Counted from the stretch's first letter, positions 25,503-36,611 are shown. The stretch: DNA of 64,000 bases from Chloroflexota bacterium (GCA_005880985.1 VBIQ01000005.1:62001-126000), one strand, 5' to 3'. Numbers and translations: made by a program. Notes: generated by a model not told the origin, from the sequence alone.

Positions 25503-26878
25503 TCGGAGCCGGCCTCACGGGAGCCGGCGATCTGCTCGAGCCGTCGGTGGATGCCCTCGACGGCGAGCTCATGCTCCGGCTTCATCAGCACGCTGCGGAG
25601 GATGCGCACCGGGGCGGTGGTGTCGGCGCGCAATCGGTGGCGCCGGCGCAGGCTGTCGGCGGCGACGCGGGCGACGGCGAGGTAGATCGGGTCGGGCGCG
25701 GTCATCGCCGCGTCGAAGAGACGCTCACTGGTGGCGTCGATCGCGCTCATGCTGCCGCCCTCGGCGGCAACAAAGAAGGTGACGATGTCGAGCTCCGGCT
25801 GCTGGTAGAGGTCGAGAACCGGCGACGCCTCGAGCAGCTCGGCCCATCGCCGCGCCGCCCGCCGTCCCGCCGCGAGGACGGCACCCAGCCCCGCATCGGT
25901 CAGCGGGAACAGCCGCAGCGTCGTCCACAGCGCCGCCGCCGCCGCGCCCGCACGCGAGCACTCGAGGCTGATCTCGCCGAGATGCAGCGCGCCGGAGGTG
26001 AAATACGTGTACGGCGAATCGTGCCTGTAGAAGCGCCCCACCGCGGGGTCGCGAAAGAGGATGCAACCGCAGCCGTAGGGTTGCAGACCGTGCTTGTGAG
26101 GATCGACCACCACCGAGTCGCACTCAGCGATGGCGCGAAGTGATGCGGCCGGCACATCCGCGCTGTTCGACCACGCCGGGATGGCGAAGAACCCGCCGTA
26201 GGCGGCGTCGACATGGATGCGCACCCCGTACTTCCGGCACAGCCGCAGCGCCTCGTCGATGCGATCGACGGCCCCCAGCGAGGTGGTCCCGGCGGTGACG
26301 ACGACGGTGCCGACCTGCTCGGTCCGCAGAGCCGTCTCCAGCGCGTCGAGGTCGATCCGTCCGCGCTCGTCCACCGCAATCCTGATGGCGCGAACCCCGA
26401 GCAGATGGCACATGCGCTCGTGGGTGTAGTGACTGTCCTCGCTGTAGGCGACGGCGGCGCCGGGGGCCAGCTCGCGGGCGACGAAGAGCGCTTCGAGGTT
26501 GGCGATGGTGCCGCTCGAGGTGAGATGCCCCAGGGTCTCGTCCGGCAGGTGGAACATGGCCGCGATCGCGCCGACCACCTCCTTCTCCATCGCCGCCGTC
26601 GCCGGACCGCCGTCGAGGGCATGGTTGTTGGGGTTGATGAGCATCGCCATCAGGTAGCCGGCGACCGCCGCCGGCGACGGCGGCTTGAGCATCTGCCCGG
26701 CATAGTCGGGATGGAAGAACGGATAGTTGTCCTGGAGGCGCTCCGCCAGCTCGGCGAGCACCGCCTCCATGCTCGACTGGTCGATGCGAAGGCTCGGATG
26801 GGTGCTGAACCCCGGCCAGCGCGACTGCCATCGCTGCACCGCATCGAGGGCGATGCGGCTCGATGCGGCGAGATCCAC
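25493..26878 (-). CDS. PLP-dependent (group II) amino acid decarboxylase
   Basis: Fold-type I pyridoxal-phosphate enzyme of 461 aa. TSSGTIANLEALFVAR (about 120-135) binds the cofactor phosphate. His150 in SEDSHYTH is the ring-stacking position, Asp224 in HVDAAYGG pairs with the pyridine nitrogen, and Lys262 in VVDPHKHGLQPYG is the Schiff-base lysine. The set matches the glutamate/tyrosine/aspartate decarboxylase family, including MfnA/PanP-like members; the substrate cannot be read. The start is GTG 26878. The gene follows darA on the same strand after only a 26-nt gap and may belong to the GNAT-R3H-tmk-darA run. It overlaps the small gene at 25236 tail to tail. Confidence 0.88.
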   Translation of the reverse strand: MDLAASSRIALDAVQRWQSRWPGFSTHPSLRIDQSSMEAVLAELAERLQDNYPFFHPDYAGQMLKPPSPAAVAGYLMAMLINPNNHALDGGPATAAMEKEVVGAIAAMFHLPDETLGHLTSSGTIANLEALFVARELAPGAAVAYSEDSHYTHERMCHLLGVRAIRIAVDERGRIDLDALETALRTEQVGTVVVTAGTTSLGAVDRIDEALRLCRKYGVRIHVDAAYGGFFAIPAWSNSADVPAASLRAIAECDSVVVDPHKHGLQPYGCGCILFRDPAVGRFYRHDSPYTYFTSGALHLGEISLECSRAGAAAAALWTTLRLFPLTDAGLGAVLAAGRRAARRWAELLEASPVLDLYQQPELDIVTFFVAAEGGSMSAIDATSERLFDAAMTAPDPIYLAVARVAADSLRRRHRLRADTTAPVRILRSVLMKPEHELAVEGIHRRLEQIAGSREAGSDQD

Positions 26879-26904
26879 GGCCAGCCCTTAACCGTGCGGT
26901 GGCG

Positions 26905-27237
26905 CTACAGCTGCTCGAAGCGACTCACGTCGAGCACGAAGACGGTGGCGCCACCGACCTGCACCTCCACCGGGAAGGGGTTGAAGAGCTCCGCCGGCTC
27001 GGCCACCGGCGGCATCGCCGGCGCGATGTAGTCGTGGCGCTCGCGGGCATTGCTGCGGAGCAGCTCCAGTACCTCGTCGACGCGGGCGTCGTCGACTCCG
27101 GTGACGAGGGTGGCGTTGCCCTTCTGGAGAAACCCGCCCGAGGTGGTGAAGCGGGTGCTGACGAAGCCGGCATTGGCGAGCGCGTCGCTGCAGCGCTCGG
27201 CATCGTGCGCCTGCACCACCGCGATGATCAGCTTCAC
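26905..27237 (-). CDS. darA: Cyclic-di-AMP receptor DarA-like PII protein
   Basis: Small PII-like protein of 110 aa matching DarA (PstA/YaaQ), the trimeric cytoplasmic c-di-AMP receptor of Gram-positive bacteria. The N-terminal strand VKLIIAVVQAHDAERCSDAL and the loop TRFTTSGGFLQKGNATLVTG with the GGFL motif are the diagnostic ligand-site elements. A second strand-helix unit (VDEVLELLRSNARER) and a final VGGATVFVLDVSRFEQL strand complete the fold. GTG 27237 is chosen because it starts exactly at the conserved first strand, 16 nt after the tmk stop. tmk-yaaQ adjacency is also found in Bacillus. No diadenylate cyclase gene is in the window. The output is unknown. Confidence 0.88.
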   Translation of the reverse strand: MKLIIAVVQAHDAERCSDALANAGFVSTRFTTSGGFLQKGNATLVTGVDDARVDEVLELLRSNARERHDYIAPAMPPVAEPAELFNPFPVEVQVGGATVFVLDVSRFEQL

Positions 27238-27253
27238 CGTCGCCGCGGCGCGC

Positions 27254-27946
27254 TCACGCGAGCTCCTCGCGCAGCTCCTCGAGCCGCTCGCTGACAGCGG
27301 CCCAGATGTCCTGGGAGACGACCACCGCGGGACGGCCGGCGGCGATGGTGACGATGCGCTGTGGCTCGGCCGCCGCCAGCGCGCGAAAGGCGCCGAGCAC
27401 CGCGACGTGGAAGCCGGCCGGAGCGCTCTCCATCCGGTCGAAGGGCAGCAGGGAGGCCCGCTGCCGGGTCTCCGCCGCTTCCCGGGGCAGGTCGAGGAGC
27501 AGGGTGAGGTCGGGCCAGACGTCGCCGCAGGTGTCGCGGTGCAGCCGCCGCAGCACGTCGAGGTCCAGTCCCCGGCCACCACCCTGGTAGGCGAGGGTGG
27601 AGTCGACGTAGCGGTCGGCGATCACCACCGCGCCACGCTCGAGCGCCGGCAGCACCACCTGACGCAACAGCTGCGCCCGCGCGGCGATGAACACCAGCGC
27701 CTCCGCCCAGGGATCGATCGGCTCGCCGCCGTACTCGGCGAGCAGCAATGACCGGGCCAGCTCGCCGAGGGCAGTGTCGCCGGGCTCGCGCACGGCGATC
27801 ACCTCGTGCCCGTCGTGGCGCAGCGCCATGCCGAGCGCCGCCACCTGGGTGGTCTTGCCGGCACCGTCGACACCCTCGAAGGAGATGAAGAAGCCAGGCC
27901 AGTGGCCGCCCACCGCCCGCGGTGCGCCGGCCTCGAGGCTGGTCAC
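27254..27946 (-). CDS. tmk: Thymidylate kinase
   Basis: dTMP kinase of 230 aa that phosphorylates dTMP to dTDP for DNA synthesis. [15 protein letters not shown] (residues 20-34) is the P-loop. [13 protein letters not shown] is the dTMP-binding segment. [18 protein letters not shown] contains the DRY-type motif, and DLTLLLDLP the Walker B strand. An N-terminal extension of about 18 residues precedes the first strand. GTG 27946 overlaps the stop of the R3H ATPase by 4 bp (GTGA), which indicates translational coupling. The holB/recR genes that often accompany tmk are not next to it here. Confidence 0.95.
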   Translation of the reverse strand: MTSLEAGAPRAVGGHWPGFFISFEGVDGAGKTTQVAALGMALRHDGHEVIAVREPGDTALGELARSLLLAEYGGEPIDPWAEALVFIAARAQLLRQVVLPALERGAVVIADRYVDSTLAYQGGGRGLDLDVLRRLHRDTCGDVWPDLTLLLDLPREAAETRQRASLLPFDRMESAPAGFHVAVLGAFRALAAAEPQRIVTIAAGRPAVVVSQDIWAAVSERLEELREELA

Positions 27947-29631
27947 TCCTCGTCGTCGCCGCTGTCGCTGCCGAGGATGACCAACCGCCGGTTGGGCTCG
28001 GCGCCGGTGCTGCGGGCGGACATGTCGTGCTGCTCGACCAGCTGATGCTGGAGGCGGCGCAGATAGCTGTTCTGCGGTGCCAGCTCGACCTCGTGGCCGG
28101 TGGTCCGGGCCCGCTCGATGCCCTCCAGCGCCTCCTGCAGCGCCACCTCACCGGGATCACCGACGTCGACCCCATACACCCGTGCCAGAGCACCCTTGAT
28201 CTGGGCGATGGTGTTGCTGCGGAGCACCTGGATGGGAATGCCCGTCGACTCCGCCGCGCGGACCGGGGAGTCCTTGCGCCGGTAATAGTTCTTGAGGGTG
28301 AGCACCATGTCGGCATCGTCGACGTGATGCTGGATGCGGACCGGGAGGCGGAGCTCGCGCACCGACTGCTCCAGGTAGCTGCGTGAGACCCCGTAAGGGA
28401 ACACCGACAGCGGCTGGTTCGGACGCTGGGCCCGGGTCACCTCCCGCAGCTCACGCTCGCGTCCCTCGTGGGCCAGGGTGAACTGGTCGGGCTCGTAGGT
28501 ACGCAGCGACCGCCGCGGACGCCCGTCGCGTTCGCGCCGCGAGCTGCGAAGGCCGCTGTTCAGACCGGTGGCACCGCCGTACGCCGCGGGGTCGAAACCT
28601 CCGCTGACCGCGCTCGTGTCGATCCGCCGGATGATCTGCCCGCTCTCTCCGCGGATCCGCAGCTGGGGCGGCCGGACGCGGCCGCGCAGGGCTTCATCGA
28701 TGGTCTCGTCCACCGGCATGTGCACCGCCACCCGGTCGCGTTCCTGGATCTCGACCAGCACGTCGAAGGTCGGTGGGGCCTTGCGCTCGAGCACGCTCTT
28801 CTGGGTGCCGCGCCGGCGTGCCTCCTCGTCGGAGAGGGTCACCGACTGGATGCCACCGAGCAGGTCGTTGAGGGTGGGGTTGACCAGCAGGTTGTCGAGG
28901 TTGCGGCCGTGGGCGGTACCCACCAGCTGGACGCCGCGCTCGGCGATGGTGCGCGCCGCCGCCGCTTCCAGCTCGGTGCCGATCTCGTCGATGACGATCA
29001 CCTGCGGCATGTGGTTCTCCACCGCCTCGATCATCACCGCGTGCTGCATCGCCGGCGTCCTCACCTGCATGCGGCGCGCGCGGCCGATGCCGGGGTGCGG
29101 GATGTCACCGTCTCCGGCGATCTCGTTGGAGGTGTCGACGATGACCACCCGCTTGCCGCACTCGTCGCCGAGCACCCGCGCGCACTCGCGGAGCATGGTC
29201 GTCTTGCCGATGCCGGGCGGTCCCATCAGGAGGATGGAGTGCCCGCTGACAACGATCTCCTTGATGATGTCGATGGTGCCGGTGACGGCGCGACCCACCC
29301 GGCAGGTGAGCCCGACGATCCGCCCGGAACGATTGCGGATGGCGCTGATGCGGTGCAGGGTGCGCTCGATCCCCGCCCGGTTGTCATCTCCGAAGACGCC
29401 GACCCGGGTGGCGACATAGTCGAGGTCGGCCTCAGTGACCTGCACCTCGTCGAGGATCGCCTCCCCGTCGTCGAAGCGCGCCTCCGGTTCGCGGCCGAGG
29501 TCGAGGACGATCTCGAGCAGCTCGCCGCCTCGAGTATCGATGATGCGGCGAGCCGCCTCGGCGAGTCGGGGGGGAAGAGCAACCAGGAGGAGGCTCAGCT
29601 CCTCCTCCCACGCGGGGCCGTACGGTGTCAT
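27943..29631 (-). CDS. R3H-domain AAA ATPase (SpoIIIAA/Ycf45-like)
   Basis: Cytoplasmic ATPase of about 562 aa. The N-terminal 110 residues resemble the SpoIIIAA-type start ([19 protein letters not shown]). The ATPase core has Walker [10 protein letters not shown] at 137-145 and Walker B VIVIDEIG at 211-218, followed by [21 protein letters not shown] long charged linker leads to a C-terminal R3H-type segment ([20 protein letters not shown], then [12 protein letters not shown]) expected to bind single-stranded nucleic acid. This matches the R3H/AAA proteins related to cyanobacterial and plastid Ycf45. ATG 29631 overlaps the GNAT stop by 4 bp and the 3-prime end overlaps tmk, so it is the middle of a coupled operon. 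Its precise role is not known. Confidence 0.88.
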   Translation of the reverse strand: MTPYGPAWEEELSLLLVALPPRLAEAARRIIDTRGGELLEIVLDLGREPEARFDDGEAILDEVQVTEADLDYVATRVGVFGDDNRAGIERTLHRISAIRNRSGRIVGLTCRVGRAVTGTIDIIKEIVVSGHSILLMGPPGIGKTTMLRECARVLGDECGKRVVIVDTSNEIAGDGDIPHPGIGRARRMQVRTPAMQHAVMIEAVENHMPQVIVIDEIGTELEAAAARTIAERGVQLVGTAHGRNLDNLLVNPTLNDLLGGIQSVTLSDEEARRRGTQKSVLERKAPPTFDVLVEIQERDRVAVHMPVDETIDEALRGRVRPPQLRIRGESGQIIRRIDTSAVSGGFDPAAYGGATGLNSGLRSSRRERDGRPRRSLRTYEPDQFTLAHEGRERELREVTRAQRPNQPLSVFPYGVSRSYLEQSVRELRLPVRIQHHVDDADMVLTLKNYYRRKDSPVRAAESTGIPIQVLRSNTIAQIKGALARVYGVDVGDPGEVALQEALEGIERARTTGHEVELAPQNSYLRRLQHQLVEQHDMSARSTGAEPNRRLVILGSDSGDDEE

Positions 29632-30728
29632 GTCGGGGGCGGTGAAGGCGATGTTGACAGCGAAGCCTCCAGATGATGGACCGAAGGGCCGGTGCTCCGC
29701 GCCAGTCCGGCGTGGATGAGGACTCCCTTCTTCTTCTTCGCCGCCACCGCCGGCAGTCGCACCTTGAGGGCCAGGTCGCGAACCAGCAGCAGCTGCGATC
29801 CGTAGATCTCGAATCCGCGCTTCTGCAGAGACCGGATCAGCTCCGAGTCGTAGTGGCGCAGGACGCACGACACCGGCCCGGGATGGAGCTGTGCCAGGGC
29901 GGCATCGATCACCTCCTCGCGCAGCTCGGCGTCCTGGCCTTCGCACATCAGCGCCATCAGCGCCGGACGTGCCTGGGACGGTGGCCGGGTGGCAACCCAC
30001 GCCACCACGCCGGGACGCTCCGCCACCAGGTGACGGACGTCGTCCTTGCCGAAGCGGGCCGGCCAGCCCTGCTGGAAGCCCGCCTGCCACGCCTTCTGCG
30101 TCGGTCCTTCGAGGTGGGCGACATGGCTGGGAGTGGTGCGCAGGTAGAGCAGGTAGGCGGCGATGAGGTCCTCGCGGCGCGCGGGGCGCAGGATTCCCCC
30201 GCCGTTGTCGACGACGCGCGGAGCGCCGCCGCTGTCGTCGCGGAAGAGGATCTGCTCGGTGGCGTACTGGGTGAACCCCTGCTCGAGGAACAGCCCCACC
30301 AGGGGGTGCTCGACCGGGACGCGCACGAAGAACCGATGGGCGCCGTGCTCCATCCCCTGGGCGGCAAGGTGGGTGAGCAGCTGGGGAGCGGCGAAGTGGC
30401 CGCGGCTGCCCGAGATCACGCACAGGTTGAGGATCTGCCAGCTGCGAGTCTGCGCCGGCGCCTTCTGCGCCTGGATGAAGCCGACGATACCGTGCTCGGG
30501 ATCCTCGGCCACATAGAGCGCATCGCCCTGATCGGCGATCGGCACCAGCGCGGAGAGCGACTTGCTGACCGCGTACCAGAGGCGGACCAGGGCCGTCTGG
30601 GGCACCGGGCTGTCGCCGGTCGCGCTCAGACCCGGCACCACTCCCGCGTTCTCCTCGGCCGCGGCAGTCTCGCGATGGAGCTGCTCGATGCGACCGAGAT
30701 CGCGAAAGCTCGCGTTGCGGATGATCAT
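29628..30728 (-). CDS. Tandem GNAT-like acetyltransferase
   Basis: Protein of 366 aa with two GNAT-type halves. The first opens with [20 protein letters not shown] and has [53 protein letters not shown] and [17 protein letters not shown]. The second starts at [18 protein letters not shown] and ends with a matching [29 protein letters not shown]. In the first half the acetyl-CoA pyrophosphate loop is degenerate ([11 protein letters not shown] in place of QxxGxG/A), so activity is uncertain. ATG 30728 follows a leader of about 75 nt with TACACT at 30807-30812. It is the first gene of a coupled GNAT, R3H ATPase, tmk, darA run. It could be a ligand sensor for the ATPase; that is inference. Confidence 0.72.
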   Translation of the reverse strand: MIIRNASFRDLGRIEQLHRETAAAEENAGVVPGLSATGDSPVPQTALVRLWYAVSKSLSALVPIADQGDALYVAEDPEHGIVGFIQAQKAPAQTRSWQILNLCVISGSRGHFAAPQLLTHLAAQGMEHGAHRFFVRVPVEHPLVGLFLEQGFTQYATEQILFRDDSGGAPRVVDNGGGILRPARREDLIAAYLLYLRTTPSHVAHLEGPTQKAWQAGFQQGWPARFGKDDVRHLVAERPGVVAWVATRPPSQARPALMALMCEGQDAELREEVIDAALAQLHPGPVSCVLRHYDSELIRSLQKRGFEIYGSQLLLVRDLALKVRLPAVAAKKKKGVLIHAGLARSTGPSVHHLEASLSTSPSPPPT

Positions 30729-30806
30729 CGACGGGTCACGTGGGTCACCCAGGCGGGCACCTCAGCACCAGGCCGCCCGGCGCCCGAGCCCGAATGTCAC
30801 GGCGTC

Positions 30807-30812
30807 AGTGTA
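30807..30812 (-). promoter_or_regulatory. Possible -10 box of the GNAT-R3H-tmk-darA run
   Basis: TACACT on the minus strand, 78 nt before ATG 30728. It would drive the four overlapping or closely spaced genes down to 26905 and perhaps the decarboxylase. Confidence 0.35.
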
Positions 30813-30894
30813 CCCCCGGGATGGCGGAGCCGACCCTCAGCGGGATCGGGCTCACCACCGCCGCCAGAGCGGCGCCGGCCTTCCCCTGACGGCG

Positions 30895-31494
30895 TCACGC
30901 GGCGCGGACGCGCCCGGCGACGCGCTCGAGGAAGAGACGGTGCAGCCGGTCGTCCCGGGTCATCTCCGGATGGAACGCGGTGGCGACGTGACCGCCGTAG
31001 GCGACGGCGACGGGGTGACCGTCGTGCAGCGCCAGCACGTCCACCTCGGGCGCCGCGGCCTCGACCACCGGCGCGCGGATGAACACCCCGCGGAACGGCT
31101 CGGGGCCGAGCCTGGGAATGGCGAGGTCGGCTTCGAACGACTCGTTCTGGCGCCCGTACCCGTTGCGGCGCACCGTGATCGGAAGGGCGCCGAGGGCAAC
31201 CTGGTCGGCGCGGCCGTCGCGCACCTCGCGGCTGAGCAGGATCATGCCGGCGCAGGTGGCCAGGCAGGGCAGGCCCTGATCGAGACGACGACGCAGAGGT
31301 TCCTGCAGGCCGAAGACGCCCAGCAGGCGGCTCATGGTGGTCGACTCGCCACCCGGAATCGCCAGGCCGTCCACGGCGTCGAGCTCTGCCGCCAGGCGTA
31401 CCGCCGTCGCCCGCGCTCCGCAGCGTTCGAAGGCGGCGAGGTGCTCGCGGACGTCGCCCTGCAGCGCCAGCACGCCGATCACGGGTCCGGTCAT
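30895..31494 (-). CDS. pdxT: Pyridoxal 5-phosphate synthase glutaminase subunit
   Basis: Class I glutamine amidotransferase of 199 aa; it hydrolyses glutamine and channels ammonia to PdxS for PLP synthesis. VIGVLALQGDVREHLAAFE is the PdxT N-terminus, and LAIPGGESTTMSRLL holds the oxyanion GGES motif. LPCLATCAGMILLSREV contains the nucleophile Cys (second Cys), and TAFHPEMTRDDRLHRLF the His and Glu of the triad. All catalytic elements are present. ATG 31494. Unusually it is not adjacent to pdxS, which is on the same strand 1.3 kb upstream with a glycosyltransferase gene on the other strand between them. It probably has its own promoter (TAGACT at 31555-31560). Confidence 0.95.
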   Translation of the reverse strand: MTGPVIGVLALQGDVREHLAAFERCGARATAVRLAAELDAVDGLAIPGGESTTMSRLLGVFGLQEPLRRRLDQGLPCLATCAGMILLSREVRDGRADQVALGALPITVRRNGYGRQNESFEADLAIPRLGPEPFRGVFIRAPVVEAAAPEVDVLALHDGHPVAVAYGGHVATAFHPEMTRDDRLHRLFLERVAGRVRAA

Positions 31495-32829
31495 AGCCTC
31501 GAGGCGTCGGTCCGGACCTCGATGCCCGGGCGCGGGATTAATCTCATCAACTCCAGTCTATCGACCGGCCGGCGCCCCACCGGATGGCCCGGTACGCAGC
31601 CTGTCACCGGCCCGTCGCAAGACGGGTCGAGGCGGATGGGCGCCGCGGAGCGCATGCCACAGTCGCGGGCGTGAGCGACGCCGCTTCGTCCGCCGCTCGG
31701 CGGGAGGCCTTCCCCGGGCGCGTCTCCGCCGGGCGCACGACCCTGGTTCTGGGCTCCGTCCTGCTGGCCAACCTGGTGGCCCAACCGCTGCGTGGCCTCC
31801 GCTACGCGGTGCACACCGATTTCGTCGCCTTCGTGACCGGCGGCCGCATCCTGCACGCCGGCTCGACCTGCCTCTACTGCCCGGCCACGCAGGCGGCGGT
31901 GCAGACCCGGCTCCTGGGGTTCGCGCCGAGCTGGGGGATCGTGCCCTATGCGAACCCGCCGCTCTTCGCCTACCTGATCCAGCCGCTGGCGCTGCTGCCA
32001 TTGCGGGCAGCGATGGCGGTCTTTCTCGGACTGTCGCTGCTCGCCCTCGGTGGCGCCGCGGTGCTGCTGGCGCGATGGCTGCCGCGCGAGTGGCCCCTCT
32101 CGCAGCGTTCCCTGCTGCTGATCGCATCGGTGGCGTTGCTCCCCGGCGCCGAGTCCTTCGCGTGGGGTCAACTGGATCCCCTGCTGCTGCTCGCCGCCGC
32201 CGGCGCGATGGGGTTGATGGCGCGGCGACCGGTCATCGCGGGGGCACTGCTCTCGGTCCTGATGGCCAAGCCGCAGCTGGTCTGGCTGGTGGTGCCCGCG
32301 CTGGTGCTCACCGACTCCTGGAGGGTGCTACTCGGGTTCGCGGCGGGGACCGCGGTCTGGCTTGTCAGCGGCCTGATGATCCTGGGAGGCCAGCACCTGG
32401 CGGACTGGCTTCGCTACGTCCTCCCCGCGCATGTCGGCGAAGCCGGCAAGACGGTGGGGCTTCCCGCGGTGGCCGGGGGCAGCGCGTCCTTCGCCCTGGC
32501 AACCCTGCTGGCGGCGATCGCCGTCGGGGTCGCCTGGCGGTTGCGCGAGACGCTGCGTTCCAACCCCGCCGCCTGCCTGTCGCTGGGCCTCGCCGCGTCC
32601 CTGGTGTGCGCTCCGCACGTCTACTCGCAGGACCTGCTGTTGCTGGCGCCGCTGCTGGTCATCTGGGGCGGGCGCCACCCAGGCGCCGCACTGCTGGCCG
32701 CGCTGGCTCTCGACGGGGCGTACCTGCTGGATCAGTCGCTGGCACCACTCCACGCCGAGGCGATCGCCACCGCGGCGATCCTGCTCGCGGTGACGCGATC
32801 GCTGGCGCGGCCGGCTGCGAGCCGCCCCG

Positions 32830-33756
<927 letters not shown>

Positions 33757-33813
33757 GGCCTTCTCCCCGACCGCCCCTCCGACTCGTGAACGGAGGCGGG
33801 CGACCCTGCGGTC

Positions 33814-33819
33814 ATTGTA
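33814..33819 (-). promoter_or_regulatory. -10 box of pdxS
   Basis: TACAAT on the minus strand (close to TATAAT), leaving a leader of about 50 nt with a clear Shine-Dalgarno sequence before ATG 33756. No confident -35 box. The rest of the 33757-34033 intergenic stretch shows nothing else I can support. Confidence 0.5.
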
Positions 33820-34033
33820 GGGCGGCGCCGCGATTCCAAGCTGTGGCGGGCCGCCCATCGAGGAGCGCGCGGCGGTGATCTCTGGGTCACGAGCGGGTGA
33901 CGGCGCCGCATCCTCACCCGCTCGGTGCCGATCGCACCTTCGTCCGCACCGCGCCGTGCGCGGAACCGGTAACGGCGGCGCTACATCGCTGCGGGAAGAC
34001 GGCGACTTGCCCGCCACCGGTGGGAACGAGCCC

Positions 34034-34039
34034 TAGGCT
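34034..34039 (+). promoter_or_regulatory. -10 box of the gtrA-like gene
   Basis: TAGGCT, only 3 nt before ATG 34043 and 9 nt before the in-frame ATG 34049. Since RNA usually starts about 7 nt after the box, the second ATG is the better leaderless start. Confidence 0.45.
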
Positions 34040-34042
34040 CGG

Positions 34043-34564
34043 ATGGTCATGAGCCTGCGGATCGAGTGCCGCCGCCGTGCGAGCGGCCTTGTCACCGCCG
34101 CCGGGCTGGGAGCACTCCTTCGCCGCCACCGCGGACGGTTCTCACGCTTCGTGGTCGTCGGCGTGATCGGCGTCGGGGTCACCAACGGGCTGCTGGCAGC
34201 GCTGCACGAGTGGGGCCACCTCCCGGTGCTGCTGGGAGGCACGATCGCCTCCGAGGGCACGATCGCGACGACGTTTGCGTTGAACAACGCGGTCACCTGG
34301 AACGACAGCCGCCACCGCTCGCTGCTGCGTCGCGCGGGCCGCTACCAGCTGGTGACCTTGGGCGGGCTGGCATGCTACCTGGCGAGCATCTGGCTGCTGT
34401 CAGGCGTCCTGGGCCTCCACTACCTCCTGGCCGCCACCGCATCGTCGGGAGTTGCGGCCGTCTGGAACTACACCGGCAACCACCTGCTGACCTTCGGACT
34501 TCGGCGATGCCGGGCGGACACCATGCGTGCGCGCTCCCTGGCAGTCGAGAGCACGGCGGCGTGA
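34043..34564 (+). CDS. GtrA-family membrane protein
   Basis: Small membrane protein of 171-173 aa with four hydrophobic helices, of the GtrA family thought to help flip polyprenyl-phosphate-linked sugars. RFSRFVVVGVIGVGVTNGLLAAL is the first helix with the family VGVIGVGVTN motif. TTFALNNAVTWNDSRHR is the conserved loop corresponding to FxxNxxWTF. RYQLVTLGGLACYLASIWLL and WNYTGNHLLTFG end the fold. ATG 34043 is the longest start, but the promoter position favours ATG 34049. It is the first gene of the plus-strand surface-glycan block; polyprenyl-linked sugar substrates for the GT-C proteins of this region would need such a partner. Confidence 0.85.
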   Translation: MVMSLRIECRRRASGLVTAAGLGALLRRHRGRFSRFVVVGVIGVGVTNGLLAALHEWGHLPVLLGGTIASEGTIATTFALNNAVTWNDSRHRSLLRRAGRYQLVTLGGLACYLASIWLLSGVLGLHYLLAATASSGVAAVWNYTGNHLLTFGLRRCRADTMRARSLAVESTAA

Positions 34565-34697
34565 GATGAGCACCACCGCCAGGCCCGAGACGGCACCACT
34601 CAATGGGGCAGCCATCGCCGGCAGAGGATGTGCTCGAGCAGGGCAGGCAGGTTGCTGCGCCTGCGGCTGAATCTCGTGTCCGTGGCCCTGAAGCCGC

Positions 34698-36611
34698 ATG
34701 TCTGCCGCTGACATCGTCGACGCCCTCCCGGGGCTGGTGATCGTCGGCCTGGCGCCGGGGTTCGCGCTGATCAGCCTGCTGGTGCCGTCGTGGCGGTGGT
34801 GGCAGCGCCTGGCCGCCGCGCCGGGGCTGTCTGCCGGCATGGCCGGCGTCGTCGGCCTGGGCATGCACGACACCCGCGTGCCGTTCCGGCCGGCCACCGT
34901 GCTCCCCGTGTATGTGTTCGTCCTGCTGGTCGTTGCGGTCGTGCGGCACCGGCGCAGGCGCCGAACCCCCCGCCCCAGCGGCACCCTGACGCGACGCCAG
35001 GAGCTGCTGATCGTCGGCGCGGCGCTGGCGGCGGGAATGGCGACCACGATCACCGCCGGGATCTCGCTCCACGACCGCGTCGTGCCCTATGGCGGCGACA
35101 CCCCGGTTCACGCGGAGGTGGCCAACGCCATTGCCCGCACGAACGACGTGCTGCCGACACTCCCCTCCCCGGTGGAGCAATCCGCCTGGGTTCGCCCCCG
35201 CACCGGGGTGGAAGCCGAAGCGGCGTTGATCGCAGGGTTGGGCGGAACCGCGCCCTATCGCGCACTTGCCCCGCTGACGCTGCTGTCTGTGCTGCTGCTC
35301 CCGCTCAGCCTCGCGATGCTCGCCTGGCTCGCCACCGGCTCGGTGGCCTTGTCCGCCCTTGCCCCGGCACTCGGCGTCGGCATGACCTTTCCCGCGCTGC
35401 CGCTGGAGCTCGGCGAATATCCGCTGATCGTCGACTCAACCATCGTCGTTGCCCTGATCGCGGCCATCAGCCGGACCATACGCAACCAGGATGCGGGCGG
35501 GAACTGTGTCCTCATCAGCGGGTTGGTGGCGGCTGCGTGGGTGGTGCACGGCCTGGAGATGCTCACCGTCGCCGTCATCGGGGCCGGCCTGGTTGGCGGC
35601 GCGATCGGCGCGCACCGTCGCGACTCGGAGCTGCCCAGGCGCCTGTTCCTGGCCGGCTCCGCGATCGTGGTCGGGGCGTTGGCAGTCACCGTGTTGACCC
35701 GCGTGCCCGCGGTCCCCGCGCCGGTGCAGTCGAGCTTGAGTGGCCCGCTGGTTCCGCAACGCACTTCCTTCTTCACCCAGGCCGCCGGAGCGGACATCGG
35801 CTCGGTCTTCCACTTCTTCCTCGACGGCGTCTTCCCCGTGGCTGCCATCGGCGCGCTGTGGGCGGTGGGTCTGGCGATCGCGGTGGTGCGCCGGCATCGG
35901 CTCCGCTGGGCCGCTGCCGTCAGCGTTCTCCTGGTGGCGTGCTTCGTCGATTCCGTCGACACCGGGGTGCTGCGCCGCCTCTGGGAAGAGCTCTTTCCCT
36001 GGTCGGTTCCCGATCGCCTGGCCTCGCTCCAATACTGGCTCGCGCCCCTGCTCATGGCGCTGGCTCTGGTGACGCTTGGTGATGGCCTGCGCCAGTTGCT
36101 GTCGCGGATCGGCGCTCCGCGCCGCATGACCGCGGTCACTCTGACGGTCGCCGCTGCAGTCTCAGTGGCGGCGTTTGGAGTGCAGCGGGACCGGGCTCGC
36201 TTCGTCGTCGCCGCGGCGACCCAAGGCGGGATCACCGCCGCAGACGTCGCGGTGATCGACCGGTTGGCACGCAACGTCGGGCCGGGGACGGCGGTGCTGA
36301 CCGACGGCTCGTCCGACGCCGGCCGATGGCTCGGCGTGCTGGGCCCCGAGGTTCTCTACATGCCCAAGGCGTACCTCGACAGCCACCCCGCCGACCAGCG
36401 TCTCACCGCGCTTGCCGGTGCCTGCAACGATCCGGGGGCTGCCACATCGGCATTGGCCGGGGTCCACGCCGTCTACCTCGGATCCAAGCTGGACGCTCAC
36501 GATCCGTACCCGTGGCGGCCCGACTGCCTTGACCGGGTGCCGACGCTCCACCTGCTGGCTGCCGCGGTGGACGAGCAGGGCAAGGCCAGCGCCTTCATGG
36601 TCGCCCGGTAA
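34698..36611 (+). CDS. Large polytopic membrane protein (glycan-related, unassigned)
   Basis: Membrane protein of 637 aa with about a dozen hydrophobic helices and a C-terminal outside domain of about 110 residues (from about 525), containing AVIDRLARNVGPGTAVLTDG and VHAVYLGSKLDAHDPYPW. The first outside loop includes ISLHDRVVPYGGDTPVHAEV, where an Asp-containing GGDTPVH segment recalls GT-C-type enzymes and DUF6541-like actinobacterial membrane proteins. A catalytic role cannot be shown. It lies between the gtrA-like gene and a polyprenyl sugar-phosphate transferase on the same strand, which supports a role in surface polysaccharide assembly. ATG 34698 is taken as start; no strong ribosome site. 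Confidence 0.68.
   Translation: MSAADIVDALPGLVIVGLAPGFALISLLVPSWRWWQRLAAAPGLSAGMAGVVGLGMHDTRVPFRPATVLPVYVFVLLVVAVVRHRRRRRTPRPSGTLTRRQELLIVGAALAAGMATTITAGISLHDRVVPYGGDTPVHAEVANAIARTNDVLPTLPSPVEQSAWVRPRTGVEAEAALIAGLGGTAPYRALAPLTLLSVLLLPLSLAMLAWLATGSVALSALAPALGVGMTFPALPLELGEYPLIVDSTIVVALIAAISRTIRNQDAGGNCVLISGLVAAAWVVHGLEMLTVAVIGAGLVGGAIGAHRRDSELPRRLFLAGSAIVVGALAVTVLTRVPAVPAPVQSSLSGPLVPQRTSFFTQAAGADIGSVFHFFLDGVFPVAAIGALWAVGLAIAVVRRHRLRWAAAVSVLLVACFVDSVDTGVLRRLWEELFPWSVPDRLASLQYWLAPLLMALALVTLGDGLRQLLSRIGAPRRMTAVTLTVAAAVSVAAFGVQRDRARFVVAAATQGGITAADVAVIDRLARNVGPGTAVLTDGSSDAGRWLGVLGPEVLYMPKAYLDSHPADQRLTALAGACNDPGAATSALAGVHAVYLGSKLDAHDPYPWRPDCLDRVPTLHLLAAAVDEQGKASAFMVAR

Noticed and set aside
27943-30423. 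An 826-codon frame for the R3H ATPase
   Set aside because: The upstream part overlaps the GNAT gene out of frame and is Arg/Pro-rich; ATG 29631 with a 4-bp overlap is the natural start.
33757-34033. Riboswitch or small RNA in the pdxS leader
   Set aside because: The leader between the -10 box and the ATG is only about 50 nt and no conserved aptamer motif is recognisable.
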